A stretch of 64,000 nt of DNA from Salvator merianae (Eukaryota; Chordata; Lepidosauria; Squamata; Teiidae): the NCBI GenBank assembly GCA_003586115.2, contig QVOM02000073.1, positions 29,711,298 to 29,775,297 of the forward strand, written 5' to 3'. The position numbers were made by a program, and so were the translations under genes. This document shows, in pieces, positions 37,105 to 49,216 of this stretch (positions are counted from its first letter, which is position 1; each line of letters begins with the position of its first letter). The notes under the pieces were generated by a model that was given only the letters and a program-made list of their open reading frames with translations, was not told the origin of the DNA and did not search any database.

Positions 37105-37205
37105 GGTGAAGCTTTTGCCTTTGCCTTCTGCTTGAGAATGTCCAGAAGCAATTGGTGGGCCACTGGGTAAGATAAGGGCTCCTTTTATGTTCTTATGTCC
37201 TTATG

Positions 37206-39045
37206 ATGACAATGGTGGTCATTTTGGGAATGAATTCATATTCACTAAGTTGAATTGACATGTCTGATCAAGGAGTCACAGACAGAGATGGACATCTGAC
37301 CAATACATTACCACCAAGAGCTAGGAAGGGAAGTCTGACATTTTTTTTCTTCAATTAAGCTACTGCTGCCCAGTTGCTAAATTCAGAAAATATCCCCTTT
37401 AAGGCATAGTCATAACCCCTATCCCTTCCTCTTAGGTTTTCCATTCAATTTCCCTGTGTTGTGATTGCAACATTGTAACTCCTTCTGAGGTCCACTAGAT
37501 TGGCTGCATGGAAAGGAGAACAGAGGTCCTGGATTTCCTACAGTTGCATAGAAATGAGAAATTCGGCAGGTGTTCTCTGTACTGCAAGCTATAAGCACTG
37601 AAACTCCCTATTCTGTGCAACTATGAAAGGGTTTCCTTTTCCTTTTTTATCTTGTTTGTTTATGTGTTCTCCATTACCACCATTTCTGTTGTTTAAAGTT
37701 AAAGCAAAACAAAACTAGAACCTATTTATGCTTACCTTGTATGGTGTGATGATCACAGCACAGCTGTGATCCTGAGATTTCCCCTGGTATCCATGGGATT
37801 TTGTAGGAAGTGCATATAAAGTCTCTTTAGTTCATGCATACCTCTTGCAAATCTCACCCCATATCACATTTGGGAAAACTTCCTTCACTATTGGTAATGA
37901 TCCACAAAATGCTCATTGTTATAAAATCTGCAATATGGGAAACATGATAGGACAGTGATGATATGAGTTGTGTGCAAAAACAAACTTTTAGGCATTTTGA
38001 CACTAAATCCCCCCCAAGTAGTTTCACAACTTCCTTTCAGTTCATGCTGGTGTTTACAGGAACACCGGAACAGAACAAGGAGTGAATACCAAGATATTGA
38101 AGCAAGTCAACACGCAATAATTTAGTTAATTAGCAAGCTGTGAATATGTAAAAGAAGTTAGAACTCCTCTGAATGAACACAACTTCCTTTTTTATAAGTA
38201 TTTTGGCTTTATGATTTTTAACATTCCTTGTTTGTTTACTGATAACAGGAAACACAGATTACCACTACTACAAATTCTTTCTTTTATATAGTTACACCAG
38301 GTAACAGTTAAATTCCAGCATTTAATGTTCAGTTTTGTCAGCCAAATCCTACTTTTTGTTATTGTTGTCATTGATGCTAATGGAATCCATGTAAAGTATA
38401 TCAGATGAGGTTATTTTAAAAATATCACCTTTTGTATCTAGCAATCTGGACTGATACAGTACCAACCAGATATGCTTCAGGACAGATGAAAGTAAATCAC
38501 TATAGACATCATAGGGGAAATATGCTATCCAAGAACAAGGCTGGACTAGTAGAATTTTTGCCTGCCTTTGAGGCATCCCGAAGTTGCAAACAACTGAAAA
38601 GAGATGCGGACATGATAGATTTATACTTTGATCTTGTATTACAGATCTTGCACACTAAGTTCATGCTGCTAATAGCCTGATGTTTTGAGGAGAGGACAGG
38701 AAGAGGAACAATAAAAAAAAAAAGGCAGAACTGGCAGTTCTTATGCAAAGGATTTTTCTTCAGTTCTTAGGCACTGAACTAGCATAATTTTTGAAGTCCT
38801 TCTATGTGAATATGGAAAGCAGCTTGTTGACAAGGAACCAAAGTGTCAGCTGCTTACACCTTTCCTTACTAACAATTTTTTATTGATGTGTCCTCTGTAA
38901 ATTCCCAAATTGCATAGCTACATGAAATAAAATGTCACTTCTTGAATAAATTAGACACTTTCTGTTACTGTTTGAATTACTAATCACACCCTTACAACAA
39001 AATGGCTATTTCTTCTCATAAAATGCTTCTAAAGATAAGCACAAA
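37206..39045. other. unassigned stretch
   Basis: No gene or confident repeat. Overlapping short frames at 38349-38748 lack family signals. Confidence 0.4.
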
Positions 39046-39046
39046 C

Positions 39047-39379
39047 TCAGGTTCTAAGGTTCAGTTCAAATTAAACTAAACCTCCCTGAATTCCGTTCAA
39101 TCTAGAACCACGATCAGTTTGCAAACAGTATGAAATGATTATTATTATTAAAAAAACCACACATTGGAAATACATTGAAAAAAGTCCTATATAAAGGACA
39201 AGATGAAGTCAATCTTGAACAGTCTGAATCAAACCATTCTGTTTGAGCAAAAAACACTAGTTCAGTTTGAATTGAATCAGCCATTTCATACAAGGACTGG
39301 TTCAGTTTGACTTACACTGGTTCAAACTGAATCGTTCAATTCAAACCCTTCAAATTCAAACCAGATTTGCACATCTCTA
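39047..39379. mobile_element. hAT-like 'gaacca' family, member E
   Basis: Shares ggaaatacattg, aaaggacaagatg, cagtttgaattgaatcagcc and the terminus agatttgcacatctcta with member F at 21.4 kb. The left terminus is eroded. Confidence 0.65.
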
Positions 39380-39639
39380 GATGCCTTTGCAAGCCTACAA
39401 GCATCTGTGGCTTTCCAGGCCTAAAAGCTGTGGAACAAAGGTTCTACAGTGTTGAAATTTTCACTTGGTGCAAGTAAACACCAGACAGGAAATAGTTTAA
39501 CTGCAACAAGGCTTAACTATGTCAGGTGGAAAATGGCAAAGGTAAGTCAACCCACCATCGCTGTCCCCCCAGATGGTAGAGCACAGGAGAGTGAGCACAT
39601 GAGAGTGAGAAAGAAAAGTGCCCTCTGATTGTTTTGGCA

Positions 39640-40640
39640 GGGTATTATGATTATCCATCCAGATCATTCCAGACCGAATGACATTCCAATATCCTCACTG
39701 TTGATTCTTGTGAGGAGAATCAATGAGTCAATGTGCCAGTCATTCTTGCTGTACAGCTTAATATCATCTACATTTAGAAGGTTTCTGATGATAACTCCAC
39801 TCAGAGTGGATGATAATGCCACTCTGTACTCTATGTGATGATCCGGTTGAGGGTATTTGGGTCTATTAATAGAGATTGTGCATCATCTTGGTAGAAGCTT
39901 CTTTTTATGGCCTCCAGTGTGATTGTCTCTTAGACTTGGCTTCCAGTGCTGTTCTACACTTACCCATTGAGTTCTTGATGAAAGCTCTTAATGTCTGTTT
40001 AATCTTGTTTAGAGCCAACCATTTGAGGATCCATGAGAGTGGCATTGAGTCATAGGCTTTATTATAGTCAATCCATGCTTTGCTCATGTGGGTCTTTCTG
40101 CACTTTGAGTTCACATGACTGCTCTCTCTATTAATACTTGATATTTGGGCTTCTGGTATTATTTCCAAATCTCTCTGAAGCTGTGCTCATGACACCTGAT
40201 AGGATTTTCCACATTGTGCAAAGAGAGCTTATTGGGTGATAATTGAATGATGCTGTTCTTTTCTTGGGGTCTTTGATGAACAGTACTGCCTTGCCTTGTA
40301 TTAGCCAGTCAGGGTAGGAGCTGACTGATAATAACTGATTCATTTATGCTGCTAGAAGTTCAGGCAGTGCTATTTGTTTATTTAACCAGTATGTGTGGAT
40401 CATGTCTGGGCCTGGTACCATCCATGAATCATTGGTTGTCTGTGGTGCTCTGTTCTCAGGCCTAATAGCCAGTGAACATTGAAGTTACATTGTGATTTTT
40501 CCCCATTTTTTTTTTTTTCAGTTCAGTTCATTCTTGGTGGATCTGCTCTTAATAGTCTACCACCTTGTAATTGAGAGCATACATTAGATGGCTTTTTAGA
40601 GAAGAAGACATTTAACCTTTTGGCTTCTGCTTGACTAGTG
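39640..40640 (-). mobile_element. R4/Dong-clade LINE, reverse transcriptase remnant
   Basis: Minus-strand pieces in order: PSYPDWL-like SSYPDWLIQGKAVLFIKDP and ISSLCTMWKILSGVM near 40180-40330; KTHMSKAWIDYNKAYDSM and SWILKWLALNKI near 40000-40090; then RNLLNVDDIKLYSKND and RINSEDIGMSFGL near 39660-39790. The YNKAYDS block is RT motif A, and NVDD stands where the catalytic xADD/MDD box belongs. The style (DYKKAYDSVPHSWI, PDWL, ITCLxTMWKLLSG) is that of R4/Dong LINEs known from reptiles and fish. At least one frameshift (about 39905) and an upstream stop make it inactive. The clade call is from memory. Confidence 0.82.
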
Positions 40641-40674
40641 TATCTCTTTAGCCTTGTGGCCAATGCTGCAAGTC

Positions 40675-41065
40675 CTTGTGCCTTTCTGCACTCACCTCAC
40701 CTGTATGATGACGCTTGTTCAGACCAGCCCCAATCCCAGCCCTAAAGCTCACACAAAATTAGGGGTTGGCTCTGAGCACTCCAAAAGGGCCAGTAACAAA
40801 GGTTCCTAGCCTTAAAGCCACTGAAGAATCCACATGAGCTGCATGATTTGGAGTGCCACCAAAATGGGTGTCCTGGTAGTTTGGAAGATGGAGGCATGCC
40901 TTCTGAATATCTCTGTGTTCCAGATTAGACCACCCTGGTCCACTGGTAGTGACCTTGATGTTGAGCTCTATTGGTAATCCCAAACAAAGCTTCAATGATC
41001 ATGACTGCACTCTGTTCATCGTGTATGGAGTGCACCAGTAGTAGGCAGCACTTCACAGATCCACA
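40675..41065 (+). mobile_element. dispersed TIR-family repeat, copy 3
   Basis: Starts tgcctttctgcactcacc, close to the MITE terminus. It contains aaagctcacac, ggaggcatgccttctgaat and ccaccctggtccactggtag, shared with copies at 11.2, 12.9 and 41.9 kb. No coding content shared between copies. Confidence 0.55.
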
Positions 41066-41129
41066 CTAGCATTTGGACCAATGAAACCCTGAAGTGGACT
41101 TTGAAGCCCCTTGTTTAGCAATTTTGAGA

Positions 41130-41412
41130 GCTTCAGATTATTATTTATTTATTTAAGACATTATAATACTGCTTTCCATCTTTTAAAAAAATCAAAGTGG
41201 TTTATAGGACATTAAGAACAAGGGTAAAACCAGAGTAAAATCAGCAGTTAAAATACATTCAAAACTGAGTGGTCATAGAAGAAACAAACTGACACAGGGA
41301 ATGCCTGTGTAAAAAGACAGGTCTTTAACAGGCACCTGCAAGTTCTAAGTGTAGGTGCCTCATGGACAGCAGAGAGAAGATCATTCCAAAGGGAAGGGCC
41401 ATCTGCGAGCTA
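41130..41412 (-). mobile_element. L2-type LINE 3' UTR fragment
   Basis: The plus strand shows ttatttatttatttaagaca, tactgctttccatc, caaagtggtttatagg, then aggtctttaacaggc and gatcattccaaagggaaggg. The order matches 34.5 kb and the UTR of the ORF-bearing copy at 3.8 kb. The A/T tetranucleotide tail is at the 41137-41155 end. Confidence 0.75.
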
Positions 41413-41584
41413 TAGTAAGATGTTATTCTGTATTACATGGAACTTGTGTTATAGGCATATCTTTGTATTTTCTTGATAACTGTGACTCGTTCTTGATCTT
41501 TTCACCCATAGTGAGTTATGTTGGCTTATTGACATTAGCATGTTTCTGATTTTGGTTTCCAGTGTCAGTCCCTTTCTTCATTTA

Positions 41585-41918
41585 CCTGCTTCAGATCTGT
41601 ATCACTGAGTCTGGATTAGCCTAGCCACTGATATGGATCATGGGGAGGCATGGGCAGGATCAGTGCTGTCTGTATTGTTGGTGCTGATCCAGATTGGGCC
41701 ACGTTGTGATGATGAAGCTCGTCTGAGCTTTGTGACTGCACCACCATGCTTCTGAAGGCTAGGAACATTTGCTCCTAGGCTTAGGACCTCTGGGGAGTGC
41801 TTATCAGTTGTGTGCTATGGTGCAAAATTGAAAGACACCTCCCAGTACCCCTGGCATGGGAGGCATGCCTTCTTCATGCCTCTCATGTCCTTGATCAGGC
41901 CACTGGTCTCCTGGTAGC
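41585..41918 (+). mobile_element. dispersed TIR-family repeat, copy 4
   Basis: Contains the gatgaagctcgtctgagctt hairpin, gggaggcatgccttcttc and atgcctctcatgtcc...ggccactggtctcctggtag in the order seen in copies 1-3. Ends are unclear. Confidence 0.5.
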
Positions 41919-41928
41919 TCTGATTAAT

Positions 41929-41975
41929 CAATTATATAAGATAAAAGATATTATTCAATTATATAAGATAAAAGC
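41929..41975. repeat. 27-bp tandem duplication
   Basis: caattatataagataaaag occurs at 41929 and 41956, a two-unit direct repeat. It lies at the end of TIR-family copy 4. Confidence 0.9.
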
Positions 41976-44900
41976 TGTCTGGAACACTCTTCCAGTAATG
42001 GTCCTTAGGCAAGCCTAGTGTCACATCTGCCTACTCTACCTCAACTATGAGAAAAAGAAGAATAAATAGAGTAATGCTAGCTCAAATTAACAAGGTCTGC
42101 ATTAGATATTAGGGAACTAGGATACTCTGATGAGAAATTTGCTACTGGAACAGACTACTCATAAATGAGGCAAGATAACCTGGATCTGCTGGAATGCTTC
42201 TACAATAGCAAACCTAATGAGAACAAACCCAATATTGCAAGTACAGGGAATTAGAACAGAAAATCCTGGATCTCTGTACTAGACCAGGACCTATCTTTGT
42301 TCACCAAAATCCATATTGGACAGAAAAGGGTGATTTTTAAAAGGACAAGAAATGATTACAAAATATTCTGTCTCTGCCTAAAGCAAGAATGCTTAGAACA
42401 GAGACATCTGCATAAGCATGGCTGAATCAGAGAGGAAGCCGTTCCTCAGGAGGTAATCCACTCAGATGGGCTTGATGGCAGCTGATATGATCTTAGGCAG
42501 ATTTTTTTAAAAAAAATAACATTAAAAGCTATTTGGCATCCCAGACCAATCTATTGTTTCAACAGCCTTGGATCTACACCTGGAAGACTCTCATTAAGAA
42601 AGCATTGAAATCTGATTGAAAACTCGTTCCAACCTGAGATTGACTTTTGTCTAAGACAAATGTCATCCAATTAAACCTTTTAACATTATCCAGAGGTGTT
42701 AAAGGGAGCCAGCAAAGTGCAGTTTGTTTTATCCTTTCATCTGTACTTTACTTGTCAAAAAATTGGACATGACCTGTCCCACACCCACAATTTTCTCACA
42801 CCTCTTTCCTAAACGGATCAATAATTTCAAATTCTTGTTTCCAACAGACCTATCAAAAAGGCAGAATTTCGATCCATCTTTCATGCAATGAGCTATCTTG
42901 CCTCTTTTTACTTGGAAAAAGAGTTTTAAAAAATATGGGTTTTTTTCCATCATGTGTGAAGGTTTTCCTCGCCTCATCACAAGAGCTGAAATCATTGCAA
43001 CATTACTGAAGACAGAAGATATCATCTTAAGATCATCCATCCCAACCCAATTTTTTCCTGACTAGTAGCTGTTTCCTAGCCTCCTGCCTCCTGCTGAACT
43101 GAAGAGTGAGAAACTCTATCTTACTTTGCTTTCCAAGAAGGCTGCTTTTTATGTTGCTTTGCCACTTCCCCTTGGACCTTTATCTCTCTCTTTCCTGCCA
43201 TCTGGCATAAGAGCTGTTTCCACTAAAGGACTGAGGACTGTGGAGCATTCCACTTTCCTATCCCTCTTGGCTTCTGAGTCTGTGCTTTTGGTCTCTGTGC
43301 ATGCAGAGACCTACACATCTTCTTCCCCACATTTTCCTTTGTAACGTGGTAAAGATTTGCCTGGAGAAGACTTCACTAGATGAGACTCCCCTGCTTCCCT
43401 GTTGCCTCTGCTTGTTATTTTGTCTTGTAATGTTAGGATTGCATATTAGGAACATTTTTAATCCCTTCCCTTACACATGCACACACACTAGCTGGATCTC
43501 CTTATTTAGTTTTATAGTTAAACCTCTTTTTCTTTTTCCTGCTCTGTCCCTAGCAATTGTCTAACTGTGATATCAGTTAATTCTGGTAAATTGCATTGAT
43601 TATTGCCATTCCTCCTGGTTTCAAGTCTTTTTATTGGGTTTTAATAAAGTTTCATATCACTGTTTTCAAAGACTCCTAAGAGTGCTTCCCTTTTAACCCC
43701 TCTTTGTTTTATGATTCACCTGGGTGATTCATCATTTTTAAAACCTTTTTTTCCAAAAGATCCTGCTTTAAGAGTTAGTTGTCTGCATGAGCTATTTTTC
43801 CCATCCCGGTATAACTCAGGGCACTGCTCACAACAGTATCCTTGTTGCACCCATGTGCAAGTACTTGCAGCCATGAGTCTGCTGCATTAAATAGATCACA
43901 GGTCCAATTCAGAGGGCAACTCTTAAATTATTTTTGTTATAGCTTTTTTCTTGACAATATTTATGAGTTTTTTGGAACAAATAATTTTATGCATGACTTA
44001 ATCTGTTTTGATGATCCCAGCTTCAAACAAAACTTATTTTTGTACATTTAAGGACAGCCCAATTTCTGTCATTGCTTCTTATATTTCCCCTCCCCACCTT
44101 TTAACATAATAATACATTCATTCTTAGTCAGTAGCTGAGGATAAGGTAATACTAGCAGTTTATAAATCAAGATTTAAGTGACACTGAAAACCGTGGAAAA
44201 CATAACTGCTAAGTGGGAAGGGGGAAGAGAAGAGACAGAGTCAGTGGTATGAAATTGTTTTATTACTCAGGGTGAAATATTCATATAGGAATTAGCTTAA
44301 GCATTCATTTAAAAAAACAAGTTTTTTTGTTTTGATTGTGTAAGAATGAGATATTTGAGGTGCTATATCTTCTTTCCCCTAAAATAACACTTTCCTTCCA
44401 GATACAATTTCAAGGGAATGGGAACTACTAAAATAATGTTTTTCTTAGGGGCAAAAAGCCATTGTAAGACATAACTAAAATAAATACTCTATCTAAACAT
44501 TGTGAACACTTAAAAAATCATATATTTCTGAGGAGTTTCTCTCTCTCTCTCTCTCTCTCTGACCTTTTTTTTTTTTTTTTGATAAAGAGTTGAATCCTAA
44601 AATTATTTTTTTTTATCCCAGTCATGCTGTGGTTAAAGACACTAGTCTTCATGTCTGTACCACCTTATGGCACTGTGAGTGGGCCGGACAAGAGTGGCAT
44701 CTCCACAGACCTGTGCTTATCCAGCCAATACAATCCCCTCAGCACTCATTAGAGTTCTTGAAAGGCTGAGTGGTAGGAAGAATTCTGACAGCTATTCATA
44801 TTACAGTTCCAGTGGCCTTGCTGCCACTGCATCACTGCTTCTTGAACAGATCTACTTGGTCCACTAACAACAGTTCTGTATTGCCCACAGAGTCATTTCT

Positions 44901-46943
44901 TGTGTTCAAAACCACCTCCAGCTGTCAACATTGTCAATGAAAATTCCATGTACTAGAACAACTGGGGGCAGCTGCAGGCATGCAGTTGGCATGTTCCACT
45001 TCAAGAAGAATGCTGAGAAGAAGAGAGATACAAAATTAGCATGTTTCTTTCCTTCCACTGTCAAAACAATGAATGGCATAAGGGTCCAAAATGCATATAG
45101 TGGTCAGTAAATTTAAATAATTTACCACTGAACCACTACTTGCCTGCAGTACTTATACTCAGCTGAAGAAACAGCATGGGCTATCCTGCACCCCACTGAA
45201 CTGAGTAAGTCAACCTGGCTAACAATAGGCCAGGGACCTGCTAACCCACGTCAAGAGCCATTCACATTGTGGGCAACCCATCCTAGCCCACCTTCAGAGT
45301 CTGAGGCTGGTTTGGTCAGGTGCCAGAAGTGATGCACTTCCAGCAATGCTTCCAAGCATCCAGCAAAATGGCAATGGGTGTCTCAGTCACGATATACTAG
45401 CTCATGGCTTGTGTACTATCTGCACACAAGCTGATGGTCCAGAAGACCAGCTGGAATGCTGCATGGACTGCTTACAAGTGCTGAAAAACCTGGAGCAAGC
45501 AGTGGCACCATTTTCATACTGTAGCCCACTCCAATGCCTTGTCTTGTCTGGTGATCTCCCAGGACATTGTTCCATAGTACAGATGAGGCATTCCAGAGAG
45601 CTCCCATGGGCCAATCTATCAGCCCAGTGCAGATACAGCATTGGTTTCAGTCCTAAAGTAACTCTTTTCAGCTCTGCAATAGTCCCTTTAATCTTACTTA
45701 TTTAGTTCATCACCTTCAGCAGTCCACTACTCAGGGAAGAAAACAATGCTTGTGGCCATAAGAAAGAAGGCAGTCTCCATTGATGTGAAGTCTAAGAGAG
45801 AGTCTGGAACAACTTGCACAACTTTTCATTATCCTTTAATCTTTCTACAAGAGCAGTGTCTACTACATGCCAGCAGCAGTCTCAGATCGGAATCACAAAG
45901 GTAGTAGGGAAGGGCAAGACCCTCCTTGGAAGCCTCCCTTTGATCCCCAAACTGCATTTTTGATCTGCTCAAAATTTTGGCTCAGAAAAACAAAACAGTC
46001 TGGCTCATTTCCACCACTCTTTTGATCCAAATCTGGGGGTCATGCAGGGCACAGCTGTACTGAAATATTTGCATAACACAGACATTGTAATCCACAGCAC
46101 ATATTTATGGTTTTCTGAATATCTGCATATAACTGACAGTGATTTAAAATCAAGCAGATAAGCAATTTCCCACCCCCCAAGCCATTAATCTAGCAAACAG
46201 CACAGTTCTTTCAATGTGTCTTTCAGCATAAAAGTAAACATTCAGGGCAAATCATCCGTCTCTCACTTGTCTATACATTCATGGAGTGCGTTTTGCTTGG
46301 TCTCTCTTCCCCATTGCTCAGGGATATACAATACTGAATATATTTGCAATACTCTGCAGTAGTTTATCAGAGTCACTCACAGTATGCATAGCTGGGCAAA
46401 GCAAATTTTATGAAGTGTTAACTTGTGGATTGGGGCAAGATGGTGAAGTGAACCACTAGGAGAAGTGCTCTGACATTCTTCACATGCCCAGAGACAAGGA
46501 TCTTTAGAACTGGAAATTTGGTTTGGTAGAGATATACAAGCATCTAATCCTCTGGGAACAGGAAATAAGTGAGGCTGATCTCAATATAGTTGCATTTACA
46601 AAGTAAAAATCCAGGAGGTAACATTTGCTTATAGAAACACAGTAAAACTTGTGGAAATTGGAGCCAACAATAGGCAACTCAAAAAGCAAACTATATAGTG
46701 TAATTTATTGGTTTTTTTTGGGGGGGGGGGTAATGGTGATGACCAATTCAAAGTAGCAATGGAAAGCTAGGACTCAGTTAGGGAGGTCCAGCAAAAATAG
46801 GTCAATCAGGATACTCTGCTAAGTACTATGGAATTACATTCTGCAATTAAGTTAGAAATGTTCCCTAAAACAGCTAGAGAGTGGTGGTGGAACTAATCAC
46901 CCTCCCCTTTCCACATCATCAAGCCTGCTCAATTGTGGTGTCT
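41976..46943. other. unassigned stretch
   Basis: Nearly 5 kb without a supported gene. It includes (CT)n at 44537-44560 followed by T16 at 44565-44580. Frames at 42729-43040 (minus) and 45346-45705 (plus) are the longest but show no known domain and no splice context. Confidence 0.4.
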
Positions 46944-47003
46944 TCCCTCCTTCCTTCCTTCCTTCCTTCCTTCCTTCCTTCCTTCCTTCCTTCCTTCCTT
47001 CCA
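46944..47003. repeat. (TTCC)n microsatellite
   Basis: About 14 TTCC units. Confidence 0.95.
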
Positions 47004-47581
47004 TAAAAGACTCATTTTGGATTCAATCAAACAGGGTATTTTTAAGTCTTTCCTTTAAGAAAAAGTGTCCTGTTCCCAAACAAAAAAATATTCCTTACAA
47101 ATATGTGGTTGAAAACCTAACTTATTTTGCCATTCTACAGCCTGCATTCACCTCCGCCAATCAGCTTGCGCCTCAACCATCAACATCTTCAGAGTTGACA
47201 GTTCAGCAATGAATACAGATGGTCCTCTGTCATGCTAGAAAAGGACCCAGAAGTGGCCCTTTCCCGGCACTGCACCTGTATAGATCAGGTATGTAGGTCT
47301 CTGTTGTTGTTGCTGTGTGTCCACATTGTGGCAGCAAGAATGATTGAGGGCAGCAGGACTCACAGAAGAGTAAAATCTAAATTGCTTTAAGGAAGAATAC
47401 TGTGGAGGGCTCTCCAAGGTCCTCCAGCATCAGTCTCAGGGCACTCTATGGTGGTGGGAAATCATGTCATTTGACTGCTGCCCTTTTGAGGCTTCCTCAG
47501 AGCACCCACTGCCGTAGGTATGAGTGCAGCCTTAGATTCTCCACTTTATTCAGAAAAGCATGGAAACTTTTAACGAACTTA

Positions 47582-47713
47582 GACTTCATCCAGACATCAC
47601 TTATTTATTCTGCTATATATGGGTATTTTAAAATAAAGTATTCTGGAATATCTGTGCTTTACTCTGAAATATCCAAATATAGTAGAATAAGTAAGCAATG
47701 TCTAAATGCAGCC
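47582..47713. mobile_element. palindromic MITE (about 135 bp), copy 2
   Basis: gacttcatccagacatcact and tatttattctgctatata at the left pair with the complement of atatagtagaataagtaag and caatgtctaaatgcagcc at the right. It aligns along its length with copy 1 at 27880-28018. Flanks are tta and ttg, compatible with a decayed 3-bp duplication. Confidence 0.8.
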
Positions 47714-47716
47714 TTG

Positions 47717-49087
47717 ATCCTGTATTTGTAGGCAGCAAACTTAAATAATGGCCAGAAGGATATGAGTGTCTATTCACAGGTGACAACATTGAAAAGAATT
47801 TAATAACAATTAACTGTATAAAGCAGAGAAATATTAGAATTATATATTTCAAAAATTATTTATTGGAAAGAGGTGAAGGGTCATAAATCCACATCCACTC
47901 ATACTGGCCTGTACAGTGATTCAATCTATTGCCTTTTAATAATTTGTAAGACCTGGATTGGTTCATTTCATTATCATATCTAGTTGCTGTACTCTAGCTA
48001 TGTTCTGAAGAAATTACAAAATGTTCACGATAGTCAAAATTCTGTAGACATCACTAATTTCAAACCAAAATTAAACAATGAAATATGCAGTTTGACCGTA
48101 CTGGATGGGTCATTCAACAATTCTGTTATTGGCTTTTACTTTTTCAAGGGTGGGACAATATTTGTTAAGAGGGAAAAGGAGAAACTATGGCAAAAATAAT
48201 ACATTTAGACAGTTGCATTAGGCATTATTCTCACTGAAACATGTGTCTTTTATTTTTGTACCTGCCCTTCTCTTTAGTTTTCATGCAGAGTGAATGTAAC
48301 CTGGAATTGCCCCACATCTTTTGTTTTCATTCATTGGTGGTTGACCCTTTCAGTCAACTTTCCATCCCCAGGATCAATCACTCAGACTCCAGTTGTCCAA
48401 AAGGACCATTTGAGAGGGACCTGTGAACAAAAGAGAAAGGTATCAAAGTACTACTGAAACAAAATGAGTTAATCTGTGACATGATAATTTGCAGAAGAGC
48501 TACAAGACCAATGGAAGATCTACCCGCCATACAAAAAAAGATTAATAGCTGTTACATATGCATCTGTGACAAGCGATTAATAAAAATTCTGTGATTAAAA
48601 GAGAAAAAACCCTCCCCCTTCATTGCCTAAGTGTGCAACAGGTTTTCCTACTATACCTTAGCCTCCACAGGATTCAATTATATGATATACCATATGTCAC
48701 TTTTACTACACAATTTTTTTTAAAGGGTGTTTCTCCTGTACTGGTACACAAAAAAGAGTCTCCTCCCCTTCACTCTTCCTCTTTTTTAATAAGCTAATAC
48801 CACTCTTTAAGCATGATAGATCTGTTCCCAACATAAATTCAGAGAAACAAATACATTTTGCAAAAAAATAGTTAAAAACAACCCCCCCTTCTTTTTTTGA
48901 TATGATGCCAAAAGCTGCAGCAAGAGTGACATATGATGTATACTGTGATCGAATCATGCAGAGGTTAAAGTGAGTCATTGCATAGTGATGTACAAACAGC
49001 ATATACATCTGAGTAATATTAAGTGACAGTTATATTAATTTCTTTTTTTGATTTTGTTTTTGTTTTTGTTTTGTCTTTTACTCTGTT
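47717..49087. other. region upstream of the two-exon candidate
   Basis: No confident exon. 48277-48438 lies between an acceptor-like cttctctttag and a donor-like agaaag|gtatc and is open in one frame, but its phase does not join the exon at 49.1 kb. A long T-rich run at 49039-49085 directly precedes that exon. Confidence 0.3.
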
Positions 49088-49216
49088 ATGGATCAAAACA
49101 GGAGCTACAGATCAACGGCGGCCCATCACTTTAAGGGCAGGTATTTGGAACCCACGGGAAGGAGACGATCACTGTTCATGGGGCCTCTGTACTGTCTCAG
49201 CTACAGATATCAAAAG
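49088..49216 (+). CDS. candidate small gene, coding exon 1 (unrecognised protein)
   Basis: A 43-codon open stretch starts at ATG 49088 (G at -3 and G at +4, a good context) and ends at a consensus donor, CAAAAG|gtaagg, at 49216/49217. The peptide is basic and aromatic (GRYLEPTGRRRSLF, then GPLYCLSYRYQK). Its phase-0 end joins the acceptor at 50221 without a frame change. It retains several CpGs (acggcgg, acggg, gacg) unusual for the surrounding AT-rich DNA. Alternatively the exon begins at 49102, after the cag that follows a T-rich tract, making it an internal exon of a larger gene; a second frame is also open across it. I do not recognise the protein. There is no transcript evidence in the sequence, so this is a prediction. 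Confidence 0.4.

Larger units (their letters stand above)
35935..37205 (+). mobile_element. CR1/L3-type LINE 3' end, split by two insertions
   Basis: Three pieces join into one LINE end. At 35935-36003 it reads aatttattgccagaagaggt ggtgac and aaagaaagata. At 36687-36807 it reads aattcatggaggaaagatg, attaatggctactag, then gagagcaggt. At 37105-37205 it reads ggtgaagcttttgcc, caattggtgggccactgg, cttttatgttcttatg. The order matches the uninterrupted copies at 15.0 and 57.9 kb. The gaps hold a Harbinger-like element and an antisense CR1. No full ORF2 remains. Confidence 0.88.

Noticed and set aside
42729..43040. 103-codon minus-strand frame
   Set aside because: No recognised domain, no acceptor/donor pair and no conserved neighbour; likely chance.
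43801..43920. tRNA-like words (ggtccaattca)
   Set aside because: No cloverleaf could be drawn and no A box at the right spacing.
45346..45705. 119-codon plus-strand frame, longest Cys-rich frame in the 42-47 kb area
   Set aside because: Cysteine spacing matches no known domain, overlapping frames on the other strand are equally open, and there are no splice signals.
48241..48438. Possible exon upstream of the two-exon candidate
   Set aside because: Splice-like edges exist, but its open phase would run into a stop in the 49.1-kb exon.
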